Assembly (NCBI RefSeq): GCF_022965805.1
Contig: NC_133116.1
Span: 5,270,001 to 5,334,000 of the forward strand
DNA from: Primulina eburnea
Lineage: Eukaryota; Streptophyta; Magnoliopsida; Lamiales; Gesneriaceae
Length of the DNA stretch: 64,000 nucleotides
Direction: 5' to 3'
Positions within the stretch are counted from its first letter, which is position 1, and each line of letters begins with the position of its first letter. The notes beneath the pieces were generated by a model. That model was not told the origin of the DNA. It did not search any database and saw only the letters and a program-made list of their open reading frames with translations. Position numbers and translations under genes: made by a program. This document shows positions 1 through 13,300 of the stretch, piece after piece.

Positions 1-239
1 TACAAATTTCGTGTTCGTAAAGCTCCGCTGTGACATTTTTTCTAATTTAAGTTACATAAATACGTCTTCATATTCAAGAAATCTTTAAGTTAACCCTAGC
101 CAAGTGATTATAAAACTTATGAGCATTCCGAAGAATAAAATGGAAAGACAATCAAGGCATTTAACCACAAAACATGGAATATTTCTGCCGAAGTCGCACA
201 AAGCGAAAAACTCAATAAAATTAATCAAATTCGACACAC

Positions 240-2704
240 CTGCAGATATAACAAGTGCCTGACCAGTGTAGTTGAGATTTGCCTTTGCCCAAGGAATTGT
301 CCGAGCAGCTATCAACTGGAACATTTGTCAGAGGAATTTGATATGAACACGCTTGAGCATGAAACTTCAAACATTATATTCTCAAAATATGTCAGTATGC
401 AGAAATCACTCAAGCCTTTTCCTCTGCCAAATACAAGTCATCACGAGCACGGATGTTCAAAATACTATAAACCGACCAAACGGATATGAAACCATAAACT
501 TTGAACGTGGTAAAAGTCTGAAACTTCACGAGCTAAGTTTTATGATCTAAATTTATATTTGAAATAACAAACATATCACGGTATCAAACATTGCAAAAGA
601 ACTCCAGCAAACTAACATGCAATAAGAACATAGTAGCAGAATAATCGAGAAACAAGAGATCGAGTTTGTGTCCCAAAACTAGCTCAAGAGATGAGATTGT
701 CCAAGACCATATATATAACAAAACTTAATTCATCTGATAATATTTACAACTCACAATAACTTAATCAATCTGATGTGAGACATCTAATACGCTATCACTA
801 TCACACGCCCAAAAATGGTTGATGGCCTGTTAGGGCAGTCCAACACATAATAGTGAGTCTAAACTCTGATACTGTGTCATAATCATGGACTTGGACCTAA
901 TTCCACTCAAAAAAAGACCAGGGGAGGATTGTCCAAGACTCCAAGTACATATATACAACTCCCAAAAACTTAATTAATCCAACCATATATATAAATCCCA
1001 ATAAAATAATACCGATGTGGGACATCTAACATGAGGTTGCAGTTTTTCAGTGGTCACTTCAGATCGTGAGTGTGTTTTCATTTATGTTCTAAATAATCTT
1101 ACATAGAAAATCATATATAACATCAGAGTTAATATCCACAAGCAAAATCTATGGCCTATGGGGCCTTGATACATTTTGGGATCCGACTTTCATTTTAACA
1201 AAAACTATAGAAACCAAGAAGACAAATTCCAATTGAAAAGAGTAAATTTGCATACAGTAGGTACAGCACTGACAACACATGCAATTGCAGCAGCTTTGGC
1301 TCCTGCTCGCACTCCTTCTGCAGATTAAAACAAAAATAACATGCGATATCAAACAAAAGTTAGCATCAACCACATTCATAACTAAACTCAAATATGGGAT
1401 ATTTTCTATTCAGTGATTAATTTTTAATATATTTTAGCCACGGAGAATTCACAAATACACAAGATTCAAACAGCTATGTGGATGGACTCAAGAAATTCAT
1501 GAAAATACACCCCAAAAATCTGTTAAAACCCAAAACTCAACAAAGGATGAAGTGCAACAGCAGGGGAGCCGGACTTTGCTGAATTATCTCTGCATCTAAA
1601 TTTCTTGTTTATTTCTGTAATCAAATGTTTGTAGATATGTTGCTGTTCAATACATACTTGTTTGGGTCTGTCTGCTCTTAATATTTTATACTATTTGGCA
1701 AACACACAGGGTATTTGATTACATACAGCAAATTATGGAAGGCAAATTTTCATTTTTAGTCTCGTCACAAAGCGAGCGACGATACACAGAGAACTTTTAC
1801 CTATCGATCAATTTTAATGTATAGTCGTATATATGGGAAATTCAGAGTTATCTTTATTCTATCCTCCCTCTTTCGCTCTCGAAGTCAGAAAGCGACCACT
1901 AATTGCCAATGAAATTCAATAATTCAGTGTTACTAAATTTTTTCTGATGTTACTATGTTAGATCATAAGCCACACCCAAAAGATTAGCTTGGGACCCTCA
2001 ATCTTACTAGGCTAGTAGCGATCCCTCTATTGTTTGTGGAGCAGATACACAACCCAAAAGACTAACTATCCTAGGACTCTCGAGCTTATTAGCCTTCCCA
2101 ATATTGTCTGTGGAGCAAAAGTGGGATGGTAACAATGCCTAGGGAAGCCCAAATATTTTTGCAAACGTATCAAAGCTTTTCACAGGTCGTCCTGTTTCAA
2201 CGAGAACACCGGTGTTTGTCAAAAGGAAGTCCCTTGTTTCGACGAGAAAATCAATGTTGGTCAATTTCAGTCTACAGTCCCAAGCAAAGAAGCTGACATT
2301 AGACCCTCATCAACGCTGAGCGTACGTGGGATCACAACCTGACAAAATCCTCAAGCCTCTACACGCCCCCGTCTTCCAACCACAATCAACATGAGCGCAA
2401 GTACCAGAAAATAAAGACATATATTTATACAAAAATGAAGCCCTTTTGCACTTTGATCAACAAAAAAAAATGGATGCAGAATAAGTCACTACAAAACATG
2501 TTCTCCTGCATACTAAGAAAACCCATAATTTCCCACAAAAACTTGCAACAAAAGGAGAAATTCGAAAATCAAGAAATATTTTTTGGAACCTTGCGTGCAC
2601 TGCCTTGTGCGTAATGCTTTCTCATCTTCGACGGGCGATGCGATTACCAAAGACTTCCTCCTGCTATTCGCCAATAAATCCCTCATTTCTGATGGAATTC
2701 CCAT
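240..2704 (-). CDS. ENOD93: Early nodulin-93-like protein, 3' part off the left edge
   Basis: Three exons are read on the minus strand: 2590-2704, 1256-1317 and 240-315. All have GT/AG borders and keep frame (phases 1, 0, 1). The product begins MGIPSEMRDLLANS, runs through EGVRAGAKAAAIACVVSAVPT and ends here at RTIPWAKANLNYTGQALVIS. This is the ENOD93 layout: a short polar N-terminus, one hydrophobic helix, then the conserved IPWAxANLNYTxQAL motif before a second helix. I start at the inner ATG (2704) because relatives begin MGIPSEM; an in-frame ATG at 2716 would add four residues. The terminal exon should lie left of base 1. ENOD93 is a small membrane protein first known from root nodules and also present in non-legumes; its biochemical role is unclear. 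Introns 1 (1.3 kb) and 2 (0.9 kb) contain imperfect repeats listed separately. Confidence 0.85.
660..1035. repeat. Two imperfect copies of a dispersed repeat in ENOD93 intron 2
   Basis: Two stretches (about 660-800 and 840-1035) share, in the same order, GAT(T)GTCCAAGAC, a TATATA tract, ACTTAAT and GATGTG(A/G)GACATCTAA. Several of these words are spaced differently in the second copy. The block resembles a repeat common in plant introns, but I cannot name its family. Both copies lie in the intron between ENOD93 exons 2 and 3. Confidence 0.5.
1975..2117. repeat. Imperfect tandem repeat in ENOD93 intron 1
   Basis: Two adjacent units of about 70-77 bp each contain ACCCAAAAGA, a GGAC(C/T)CTC word and end with TATTGT(T/C)TGTGGAGCA. 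The units have diverged by substitutions and small indels. Confidence 0.5.
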
Positions 2705-4364
2705 AAATTCTTTCAATCAACAGATTCAATGGTAAAGTCCTTGCTATATTTGTTCTTACTTGGAAATGAAACTGAATGGAGAAGCAGAATTGGACTTCGA
2801 ATTGAGTTGAAAGAAAAAGAAAATTGAAATACGGTGCAAAAGACCGGACATTTGAGTAGCACGTGCCCCGTGGATTTGCCTAACTTTTCATCGAATTAAT
2901 TATCATATGTATCAAATTGGGTTAAAAAAAAGTTCAAATAATGTTGTTGCATGGATTGGAGTTGTAAATTTTCGTTACAAATGTCGCATTTTTTTTTCTA
3001 AAAAGGTTAATCCATGGTGGGAAACCTCCATATATAAGTGAGGGGTTATATGACTCAATCGAAATAATAAATTGAGAGATGTGTATGAACAATCATGAAT
3101 CCAAATGAGAGAACCACAAACACCGACCATCAAAGCATACACCCAAAAAATTTCAATGAGTCATATAATCCACAAGAGAATTGATCATACATTATTGGAG
3201 TATATCTTCTCACGTTACCTCGAATCTTATCAACTCACATGCCCATGGGAGCATTTTGTTGCAAATGTCACACTTGTAAAAACTCAAAACCCCATACAAT
3301 CTTACCATCTCATTCATAAAAATGGTCACCATCTTATCCAGTTCGAAAAATGTTGCTTTCGTTAACTTATCAATGACCACTTCAACTACATCAAGTTATC
3401 TCAGAATCACACTTGCTTCGTGCCACTTCAAAACTTCTAAGTATTCTGAATAGAACCTTCTTTTTACCAAAAAAAATGCGCTTAGAAGGAGCTGACCCCA
3501 GAGTGTATCTCATCCTTGGATTAGAGTTTGTCGAAAACACGATTAATTGAAGCTTAAGCTTAATCCTACAAAAAATATCATTTTCGTTTGATAGTTCGTT
3601 GAATTTGAAAGGGTTTGGAATTCAAAGAGAAGCTCATAGTCATTATGAAACTCAAAATCTCCTCTTATGCACAAATCGGACGAAATTTGAAGAAGGCTTT
3701 TAAATGGAGTGAGAGAGATCTGTTTCAGATTTTAACCCGACGGGCAGAAAACGGGAGACTGCAAATATTTAATTGGGAAAACTATAAACACATTAAAAAC
3801 TTAAATAAAAAAAATAAAAAACAACTAATCTAATGTCCAGATTGAGGCTGTTCACCATCTAAAAAGGACTTTAGGAGCATTATATAAATAGTATTGATTC
3901 TTTTATAAAAAAAACAAAGACATGCATCCATTTCTCCCCGTAACTAAGCCGTCATGCACAGGCAATAGAAAAAGGATTGCAGGTATATCGTCAAAGCATA
4001 TTAGTGAGAATAAAAATAAGATAATAAAAACAAAAAAGAAATATAAAATCCGCTCTTCAGAAAACAGAAAGGAACAAATCCGGAGTGAATCAAGAACTAG
4101 ATACCTAATTAGGTGATAATGGGAATATCCCATTCGTTGATTGATATAATATACATTGTAGAGAGAACTTCTGGTTATATCTGCTGCACAACACGACTAC
4201 AAAATTAAGGACTTTCACCTATCTAAACATCCATTTCCTTTTCTTTTTCAGTACAACTTTTCTACTCCTGTGTCAAAAGACTACCACGAATATTCCATAT
4301 TAAATAAAACCCATTAAAAAATTGATGGGAATTAGAGTGGGAAATATTTAGGTTGGAGCAAATA
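2705..4364. other. Spacer between ENOD93-like start and glycine-rich gene end
   Basis: About 1.66 kb without a convincing gene. Bases next to 2705 should hold the ENOD93-like 5' leader and promoter (- strand), and bases below 4365 the 3' UTR of the large glycine-rich gene. Open frames at 3105-3365, 3615-3833 and 3903-4133 lack recognisable motifs. A TATATAAG word near 3030 has no identifiable transcript beside it. Confidence 0.5.
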
Positions 4365-7300
4365 TCATGACTGCCAAAACAAGTCAAAGTCGTTACTATA
4401 CAACGAACGGTCTTGAATTTCCAGATTTGCAACATGCCAATTAACGAGCTTCGATTGGATGCACTTGCACAAAACAAGTGCAAATGGAAAAATCCACCAT
4501 TCATTTTCGTCCCTGTCAGTACATAAAATTCATATGAAGACTAAGAGATAGCAAAGCTATGAAATGGCAAAGCAGGAAAAGCTTTGGTTCTGGCTTACTT
4601 GTTCCATGACTGGAAATTTGGAAATCTCTTACTCGACTGAGTACGGAAGTGAAGATAGCCACAAATGAACGCAACACCCTACAAGGGTAAACCAATAAAA
4701 AAAAGTCAAATGTAATAAGAAAGCAAAGCTAACAGGACTAACCTAAAATTCCATAGTGATATTTCCAAAAAGAGGTTCAAGGCTTTACATGATAGTATGA
4801 TACAATGTGTCTACAAAGAAAAACACATTAGTACGTGTAAAAAGTTTAGACACGGCATCACATTTGTCCTCACGTCACATACTTCTATTTATGCACATGG
4901 TTGTGCCAGCACACCTTAATCAGTGCCCTTGGCAATTTTCTAATTTTTTTAGAAGGCTCTTTATATGGCTTAAAATTGATATCCAGTCTAAATCCAATGC
5001 CAGAAAAATTTGGTGCAACACAACTTAATTTGATTTATTTACAAGTGCCCGACGGATATTGGAAGTGAATTTCAAGAATCGATCAAGAAACTTACAACAT
5101 TTATCAAGGACAAAATGTTCCACAAAGCATATACACGTGCAAGACCTGCTGATCGCCGTGGTCCGTGACTGAATAAAGCATTGATACCAGCAGGGAATGG
5201 AAGTAAAATCCCCAGGGGTAAAATAAGCAATACAAAAAACACATCTGCTAAAGAAAATGAGTACAACTGAAGCAAAGTGAGTAACACCAGGCTAAAATCT
5301 CCTAGAAGCAGGATAGAGATTACCAAACCGACCAGGTCCTGCAGCACAAGATACAAGCTTTTTTCAGGAAAAATGACAACACAAAACAGATGTCTAGAAA
5401 AGTAAAGTAGGTCAGTTGTTTCTCGTTTGCAAGGGTTTAAATTGGGTACACAAGTTTCAGGTAGTGCATAAACTATAGTTAGAGACACAGCTAGCATCAG
5501 GTATATGGGAGGTAAGGTCAAATTTCTGCTCAAAAAAATTAACTAGACTGTTTTGGCCGCATTGAAGACTGGGAATTCGTTGTAGGAAAGCTTTACTCCA
5601 GAATGTGATAGCAGAACACAGGAATTCAAATACAAACATTAAAAAAAAAGAGCAGCAAAAATGGTAACATGTTAAAAGATGGGGACATTATCTGGTGATT
5701 GAAATGTTTTGTAGAAATTCTCAGCGTGTGTTTCATTATGTCATTCTACGGGTGTTCTTTTTATTTTGTTTTTCATATGCAATGTGTCCAGAATTCTGAA
5801 TCTGAGGTCTGACATGAGCACCCTAAATAATAGGGAAAAAATACACCGAGCAAGAGAGTTTTCTAATATTGTACCTCAATGTTTGAAAGAACTAAACAAA
5901 AAACAAATTTACCAAATCTTTTGGATTAATATCAAGTTTTATATTTACTAACCGTAGAACAAGATCAGAGTCAATATTGTTCACCAAGTTCAGTCGTTTC
6001 TGAGAAACCATATAAATGGAGAAGGGTGGCTATTAAAAGAGGAAATTGTAAATTCAAATAGTTGATGCTTGGCTGGACTTTCAGATAATGTTTGGATCAA
6101 GTCCTTTGAAATCAAGCCTTTCAAATATATTATTTAAAATCCTTCTTTGTTGTTTGGATATAATTAATATCGGCTGACTTTAAATCCATCCCTTCTCAAT
6201 CAAAGCTGTGTTGTATTAACAATGATACTGAATTTTCAGTTAACACTTCTACAGTTTCATTTGAAATCCAGTTAAAATCCAAATTTCAAATAATTTTCTC
6301 AAATCAAATAAAAAAAACTCAATCCAAAGGCAACCTTACAATTATGAAGTGATAATAAAAAGCCAGAATAAAGAAACCAAAAATGTGGTTTTCGGGCTTT
6401 TTTTTAGCTGGCTTCTTTTTTAGAACTAGAAAAAATGTTTTTCAGCTGTGATAGTTGAACACAAAATTGTTTACAGCCTTACATTCCAAAACAAGAAAAA
6501 AAATTGAGAAGTACAATTAATAAAGTGAATTTTAACCAAACTGATTATGTGTCCACACTAACCCTGAACTTGAGAGATGTTTGATGGGTTGACCCAGATA
6601 GAATGTGGCAAGTGATTTGGCAAACTCAAAACAGAGCCTATTGTTGGCGGTTTTATTCGGTAACAAGAAACTAACCAAAACCTCAATCACCTGACAGTCT
6701 ACCTGAATCTGATTGGGCTGGGTAAATCCCAAACTTAAAGTAACACCTAACCCAACCTATACATTCAATTTTTGGACGTCCAACTCTAAAGATGAATTTG
6801 AGTATGGGTGTGGGCGGGTAGATTTCCAGGGTATGTACAAACAAGTATGTGATGGGGTCAGAAAGATACCTGGTGACAAGTATGTGATGGGGTCAGAAAG
6901 ATACCTGATGGCCAACCGGTTTAGTATTGTGAATCAGAAAAGAGAGTGCAAAAAATATCCCTCTTTTCTCCTCAAGCACCTTTAAGTTGCTACTATCCAA
7001 AATTCCACCATAAATCTTAGGCCTTGGATTGCCTTCGGTGGTCCCACGAGTTCGATCTGAGTATGTTCCGTCTTTTGGAGAGATATTGATGGCACTGCAT
7101 CACAAGAGCAAACCAGGAAAATTAAAAATTAGATCAAATAAACACTGAAGAAGATATGCTTCAAAAACTGTTTCAACCAACTTCAATCTTATTGCAACAA
7201 TGATTGTTTATAGCAACTCATGGAGATGACAAAGAACAAGAGTCACCCACAAGTAGCAAGCAACATCCACACTACAGTCATGAGCCACCCAATAAATCAG

Positions 7301-10300
7301 TGGATATATCAAGTATCAACAAATGTAAAAGGGGCAGAAATATTTTTACTACAATGTGGTGCAAAATAATAAGTAACTGAACAAAAGATTAAAGGCAGTC
7401 AGAAACACTTCATTATAAGGAAAATAACATGCAAGAACTTGGTATACCAGTGAAGTCACTGTTTGTGAGCTCTGAGGGCTGAGGTCCAAAGATAAAAGTG
7501 GTAGCACCGATTATACCACAGTGTAGGAAAGAAAAAATCTATGGTAAGCCTAGAGTTGAAGCAAAATCTTGGAAAAACAGGAACTCAGTCAGGAAGAACT
7601 TTCAAAAATTTCAACAGTGGGCACAAATTCATGCAATCTTATATTCTTAACACACGCTACACAAACAAGTAACACAAATGTTGTAACCCATTTTACGAAA
7701 AAAATACAGCCTCAGAGAAACACCATCCACACAGTGAAAGTAACAAAAAAATAATGCATTGCGTTATGGTGGTAAAAACTCCGTAGCACACAGTTCTCCA
7801 TCAACAGTTTGTCACTTTGGAGAGGAACTGGGAAATCAGCCTTCTTCACCCTCTAATCAAGTACATTAAAAAAAACTCGGGCACTTCATTTGAATAGCTA
7901 TATGATATTTGCAACATTCTAATAATAATAAAAAAAACAATAAAAATGCCATCGTGGAATGGAGTTCCATATAGGTCAAACTATAGCAAAAAATTTATAT
8001 ATTTTAGGTGTCGGAACATCACAATTATTCATGAGTTCAAAAAAGACACATCCCCCGGTCTTTATTTAAGGATTTGTAACAAAATGCAAGCGCAGTCATA
8101 ATTACATACCGTGAATGTTCTTGGTCTCCACGTGATCCATCAGGCCAACTTAATGATACAGGGTCCGCTTCTTCTTCAACAGCATAAACCAAGAGTCCAT
8201 AATGACAATAGCTAGCAGTGGTTGCCCCAAACCAAGCAAGATCCACACACACACCATAGGTCCTTAATCTGGGATTTGCATAAACTTCAAGCCAGAGGAT
8301 GACAGGACGAAGTTTTGATCGAAGGTAACCCCGACGTACCAGGCGCAACTGTGCATTTAGACCTGCCACAAAGCGATACCACGTGGTCGGTGGCACAGAC
8401 TGACAGAAAAGTGATAGTCAGTGCAATTCTCTACTTCAATTACAAGAGAGAAAAATGGCTTGTCCAAGAAATTCATGTTTGTGCACAGATGAAATTCAAA
8501 GCCCCAGCAGTAACAACATACCTGACTCATGAGACTGGTAATGATACCATCATTATGAAGTGAGAAAGGAGTCATGTAGCTTCCATTTCCTCCAAATAAT
8601 AGAGACATTGGTAATCTTTGGCGAAGACTAGGAGGAAGATCGCTTCTCTTTTCATCTCCTCCAAGGAAAAAGTCAACATAAGCTAGCAGTAAATCCGGAG
8701 TAGCAGCCACCTACGGTCACATATATGATAAACAAGGATAAGCTTGAAACTTTCAAATGAAGTACTGCTTCGAACACATGGATTTCAATGATGTGGGAAA
8801 CGGAGATCAGTTTGTACTAGAAAAACATAAGCTTGAACGTGTTAAATAGCTTTGTCGGGGAAAAAAGCTTAAATCAATATAGTAGTTGATAAGGTAAATA
8901 AATAAAGTGTTGATTAATTCAACAGCATGAAAATACACAAAGTTTACAAGAATGTAACATGATAACATCCACCCATGAAGAACACGATAAGATTTCAACC
9001 TTAAAAGATTAATCGCAAAAGACAAATCCTTTCAAAACTGACCTTCAAACCCTCATATAGAGCACGTGAACGGCAAGATCGTAAGCAAGCATGATCATAT
9101 TCAGACCGCACAAATTCTCGTATTCTTTGTAACTTGATTCTCCGTCTCCATTGTTGCCAAGACCATGCAAGGGGATATGCGAGAAAACAAAGAATACTAT
9201 GTAGTGATCCTTCCCACCACTGATATGCAGCAAGAGAATTCATCTCATCCACAAAGGTATTAAATGCACCCTCATACCTGCCCATAAAAATTTATATACA
9301 TCATATGGATAAAAGGCATAAGCTATATTTTCTTAGATTACACATAATATAGCAAACAAAGCACTGAAAGAAGAAATCAGCCAGGAGCAAAATGAAAAAG
9401 AACTTACACTATCTCCTTAACTTGTTCAGGAGGTATATGAGGAAGATGCCAAGGTTCACTAAATGTATTAGGACCCATAAAATACATTCTGTGCACATGA
9501 CTCTGTGACTCTTCAACTCTGTTAGTTTCCAAAACCTGATTGAGAATCAATTTTTTTCCCTGATTACCACTAGAAGTTGGATTTTGAAAATGAAATAATA
9601 ATAGTATATTTCACCACACACGTTAAAGACTTGTATATAGAATTAAACATGCAGGGTTAGTCAAAATACTTCATTAAGGGACTCCAGAAAAGGGAATGAG
9701 TGATCTATTTGAGAACCCTGCTGCATAGGATCTGGGCCTGATAACTCCTCAACCCCAATGAACTTCATCCGTGCAACACTTAGCACCAAAGCAAGTAAAA
9801 TCAGTAGGCCCAAAAGAAGCAGACAAAACAGCCAGGGTCCTCCGAATGTATATATCAACTCTTCAAGAGCTGTATAGCAGTGTGGCATGTGATATCTCTC
9901 AGAAATGCATTTATAAGGGCAAGGTGTTTCTGTAATACCACCTACATGGAGCAAACAATAATCTCAAATTACTAGTCCACATAAGACATATATGAAAAAA
10001 TAATCTAATGCTAATGTAATTTATGACTATCATAATAAGAATCGAGCACAGAGTTCAACCCAAAATACATTAGTCTAAAAGAGGATAATGACAATATTAT
10101 CCCCTGATAATAAACAGCCTCCATAAAGGCACAAAATCCCACAATGAATACCTCGGACATGAACATAACCACCACGATTGGGAAGCTGATCACTTGGGCA
10201 TGAAAAACAGAGGGATCTATCAGATCCAGTATAATTTTTATATGTGCCAACAGGACATTCCTGCAGAAATTTGAAAGAAAAACATCAACATCCAATACCG

Positions 10301-13300
10301 ATGGCTCTATCACCTACTAAATTTTAGCTTCTGAAAAAGCAAGCTTTGGTTCTTTATCTAATATTATAACAAAAAAAAAACATTAGAATTTAGATGACAT
10401 CTTGGCCAAGAAAGTTGGCAGGTTTCACCAGCTCAAAATCTTGCAAAAGAGTCCTAACAACAATGTGCCGAGTGAATTCCAGCTAACAAGCATTTTCTGC
10501 ATAAAATATTCAACAATTCCACAGTATATTGCATTCTTCCTGTCTCAGCTTTTAAAATTAATTTCATCAACACCAAAATGCAAATGCTTCTAATGAACAA
10601 TGTCGAAGAAGATAAGACAAATCCCTAAAAACAGCGGTCAAATGATGAAAAATAAACTACCTCACAGAATATCCCATACAGTCCTTTGGGGCAAGCTTTT
10701 CCACTAACAGTTCCATTTTCACCAGTATGACCTTGGTTGCCACCTAATCCACCCCTATGGTAAAGCAGACAACCTAGAATTACTGGAAAAATGCAATCCA
10801 AATAACAAAGCTGTAGACAAAAATTAAAAAGCAGATATTTAAAGAATTTTGAGTATCAATTCATGTTGATTAAGTGCATTCATCTTAAACATCCACACTA
10901 CATTGTGATTCACCTGACTATTCACACACATGAGATGTTACACTTTCCGGAAGCAACTATAATACTTCCAATTTTTGTAATTGACATTTATTTACCTCTA
11001 CCGGACAGGGCCTGCATGTAACTTAGTACGCATCAAAGTAAACAACAATATATTTACACAGGGAGAGGATACTGTGTTCACAGCTTCTTCAACGGTCAAG
11101 AGTGCATATACAATACAGTGGATGAGATACGAACTACAGTATAGCTTCAGCTTTGATAATTCAGTAAAAAGGTACTGTCAAACCTCATTCATAAGACTAT
11201 AAGATGCCTTCCAAGCCTTAATTCAAAGTTAACAGAATGTAACAATTTTCTGTTGTAAATCATTATCGTGAAGTTATGCACTTATGTCAGTCTTAAATTA
11301 TTACTTTTGCAACCCGATCACAACTCAGTATGTAAAAAACAGGAACTGTTGCCAGACATAACTTCAATCACGTCCCCCCCACCCCAACTTCCATACATGC
11401 TCAATTTTAAGAACCAAAACTGAAAAATAAATAGTTGCTTAACACATGTCAATCAATATATGGTTCCGCGCATTCCACCAGTTCTCCATTCATTATAAAA
11501 AATTGATATAAAAAAATTGATCAGACCATGAACAGGTATGGTAGCCGAAGAAGACTGTAAATCGAAAAAGATACAAGATGTGGACATAAAATACTACTTG
11601 TATCAGCAGCAAGAGAGAAATGAAGAACAAAATAAAGGGAAAGATGACATGATTACTTGATAGGTAATTGGGGTGCCAACTAGATTAGTAATTGGGGTGC
11701 AAGCAAGTCAAGTTACTCGTGAGCGACTCAGTCAAAACTCAACTCGAACTTGATTTGACTGAGCTACTTTCTAGCTCGATTCTTCAATCGAGTTGAGTTC
11801 GACTCACGATTGTTTCTACTCGATTAGCTCTCGAGAGTAGTTCGATTCTTCAATCAAGTCGGGTTTGACAAGTAGCTCGCGAGTTACTCTAGTAACTATA
11901 TATTATTATCATTTTAAAAGATATATAGTTAAAGGGTATTTTTTCATATAAATATAAAATGTGATCCTAAAATTATGTTAATACTACTTTCGAGCTCGAA
12001 GAGCTCGAGTAACTCGATATATGAGTCGAGCTCGAGCTTGAAATTGAATGTTCGATCGAGTTCGAGTCAAGGTAAAATCGTGTCAAGCTCGAGTAATATG
12101 ATACTCGAGCTCGACTCGCCACTTATGCACCCTAATTAGTAAGCTGAAGAACTGCACAATCAGTTAAAATGTGCAGAAGGTTCAAAGAATAAACTAAAGA
12201 TGGAATACTGTAAAAAAAACACAAATGCCATCATAGGTTAAAATCAAGAACCACCATGTGACAAAGCAACAAAACACTTCGTATAGAAAAACACGTGTAG
12301 GTTAAGTATTTTTGCTAACCTCGAATTAACGCTCCCATTCACTACAGCTAATGGCCAATATTCATCTCCAGTGGCAATGTCCGACCAGTGAAAATGAATC
12401 CTGCCACCACCTCCACCTCCACCACCACCAAGGCTACCATGACCTCCAACACTTGATAAAGTGCCAAATTCACCGAGAGCCAAAAAGTGCAAAAAAACCA
12501 ATATAGTTCCCCCAGATCCACCCCCAGGTTCAACATATGCATTATCAATATCGTACTTCTCTTGGAAACTCTCCCCATCAGCCCTAATAGAGCCTTCAAC
12601 ATCTAAATTCAACAAGGGATGCTCCAATGAACCCATCACTGTAAGGAAAAGGCAAATGAACAAGAACAAGAGAAGAATGGCACCTGACGATCAGAAATTT
12701 TAGAGACCAAAGGCATGCGCTTAAATCATAAAAATTCATAAAACATCTGATATATAAGATGGGAGTAAAGTTCTGCAATGGTTATCCATAGCAAACCACC
12801 CATCTTTACGTTTGAAGATTTATTTGGAGAAAACAAGGAAAGTCAATACTGAAAAAAGTAAGGCCTGTCATAAAAGTCATTTCTTGTTTCCACTGGTCCA
12901 GAATGGTATGCAAAGAAGTATAAAATAACTCATGATATACTAAAGACATCAACCTAATTATGATCATGATATCACTTTTGAACATATCAGATCAAGAGTT
13001 CTTCCATTTTAGGTTTATATAATTGGACACCTGAGACTCCTCTTTATTTATTCTACTTCAATTACTTCATCAAAAACTGCCAATGATAACAACCATAAAT
13101 CAACCAACCTGCATATCAAATTGACCTTGTAGACACCAAGCACAAAAAATAGAAAGAGAACAAAGAGATGCACCACTGAAATAAGAAAAAATTCAAAAAT
13201 ATCTCACCCAAAATGCCGCCACCAGCAGTAAACACAGCTGAGCTCTCATTTCCGCTTCCACTACCCAATTCACAGGGCAAATTTGCATTTCCATACGATA

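Noticed and set aside
1..27. Possible fourth exon of ENOD93 after GTCACAG on the minus strand
   Set aside because: The AG is usable and the phase would join, but the residues do not resemble the ENOD93 C-terminal helix; the true exon is probably off the window.
1005..1025. Upstream sequence element-like word (reverse of GATGTGGGAC) as in plant snRNA promoters
   Set aside because: No snRNA body or correctly spaced TATA follows; the word is part of a dispersed repeat.
3105..3365. 86-codon open frame
   Set aside because: No motif, no splice partners and composition like surrounding spacer.
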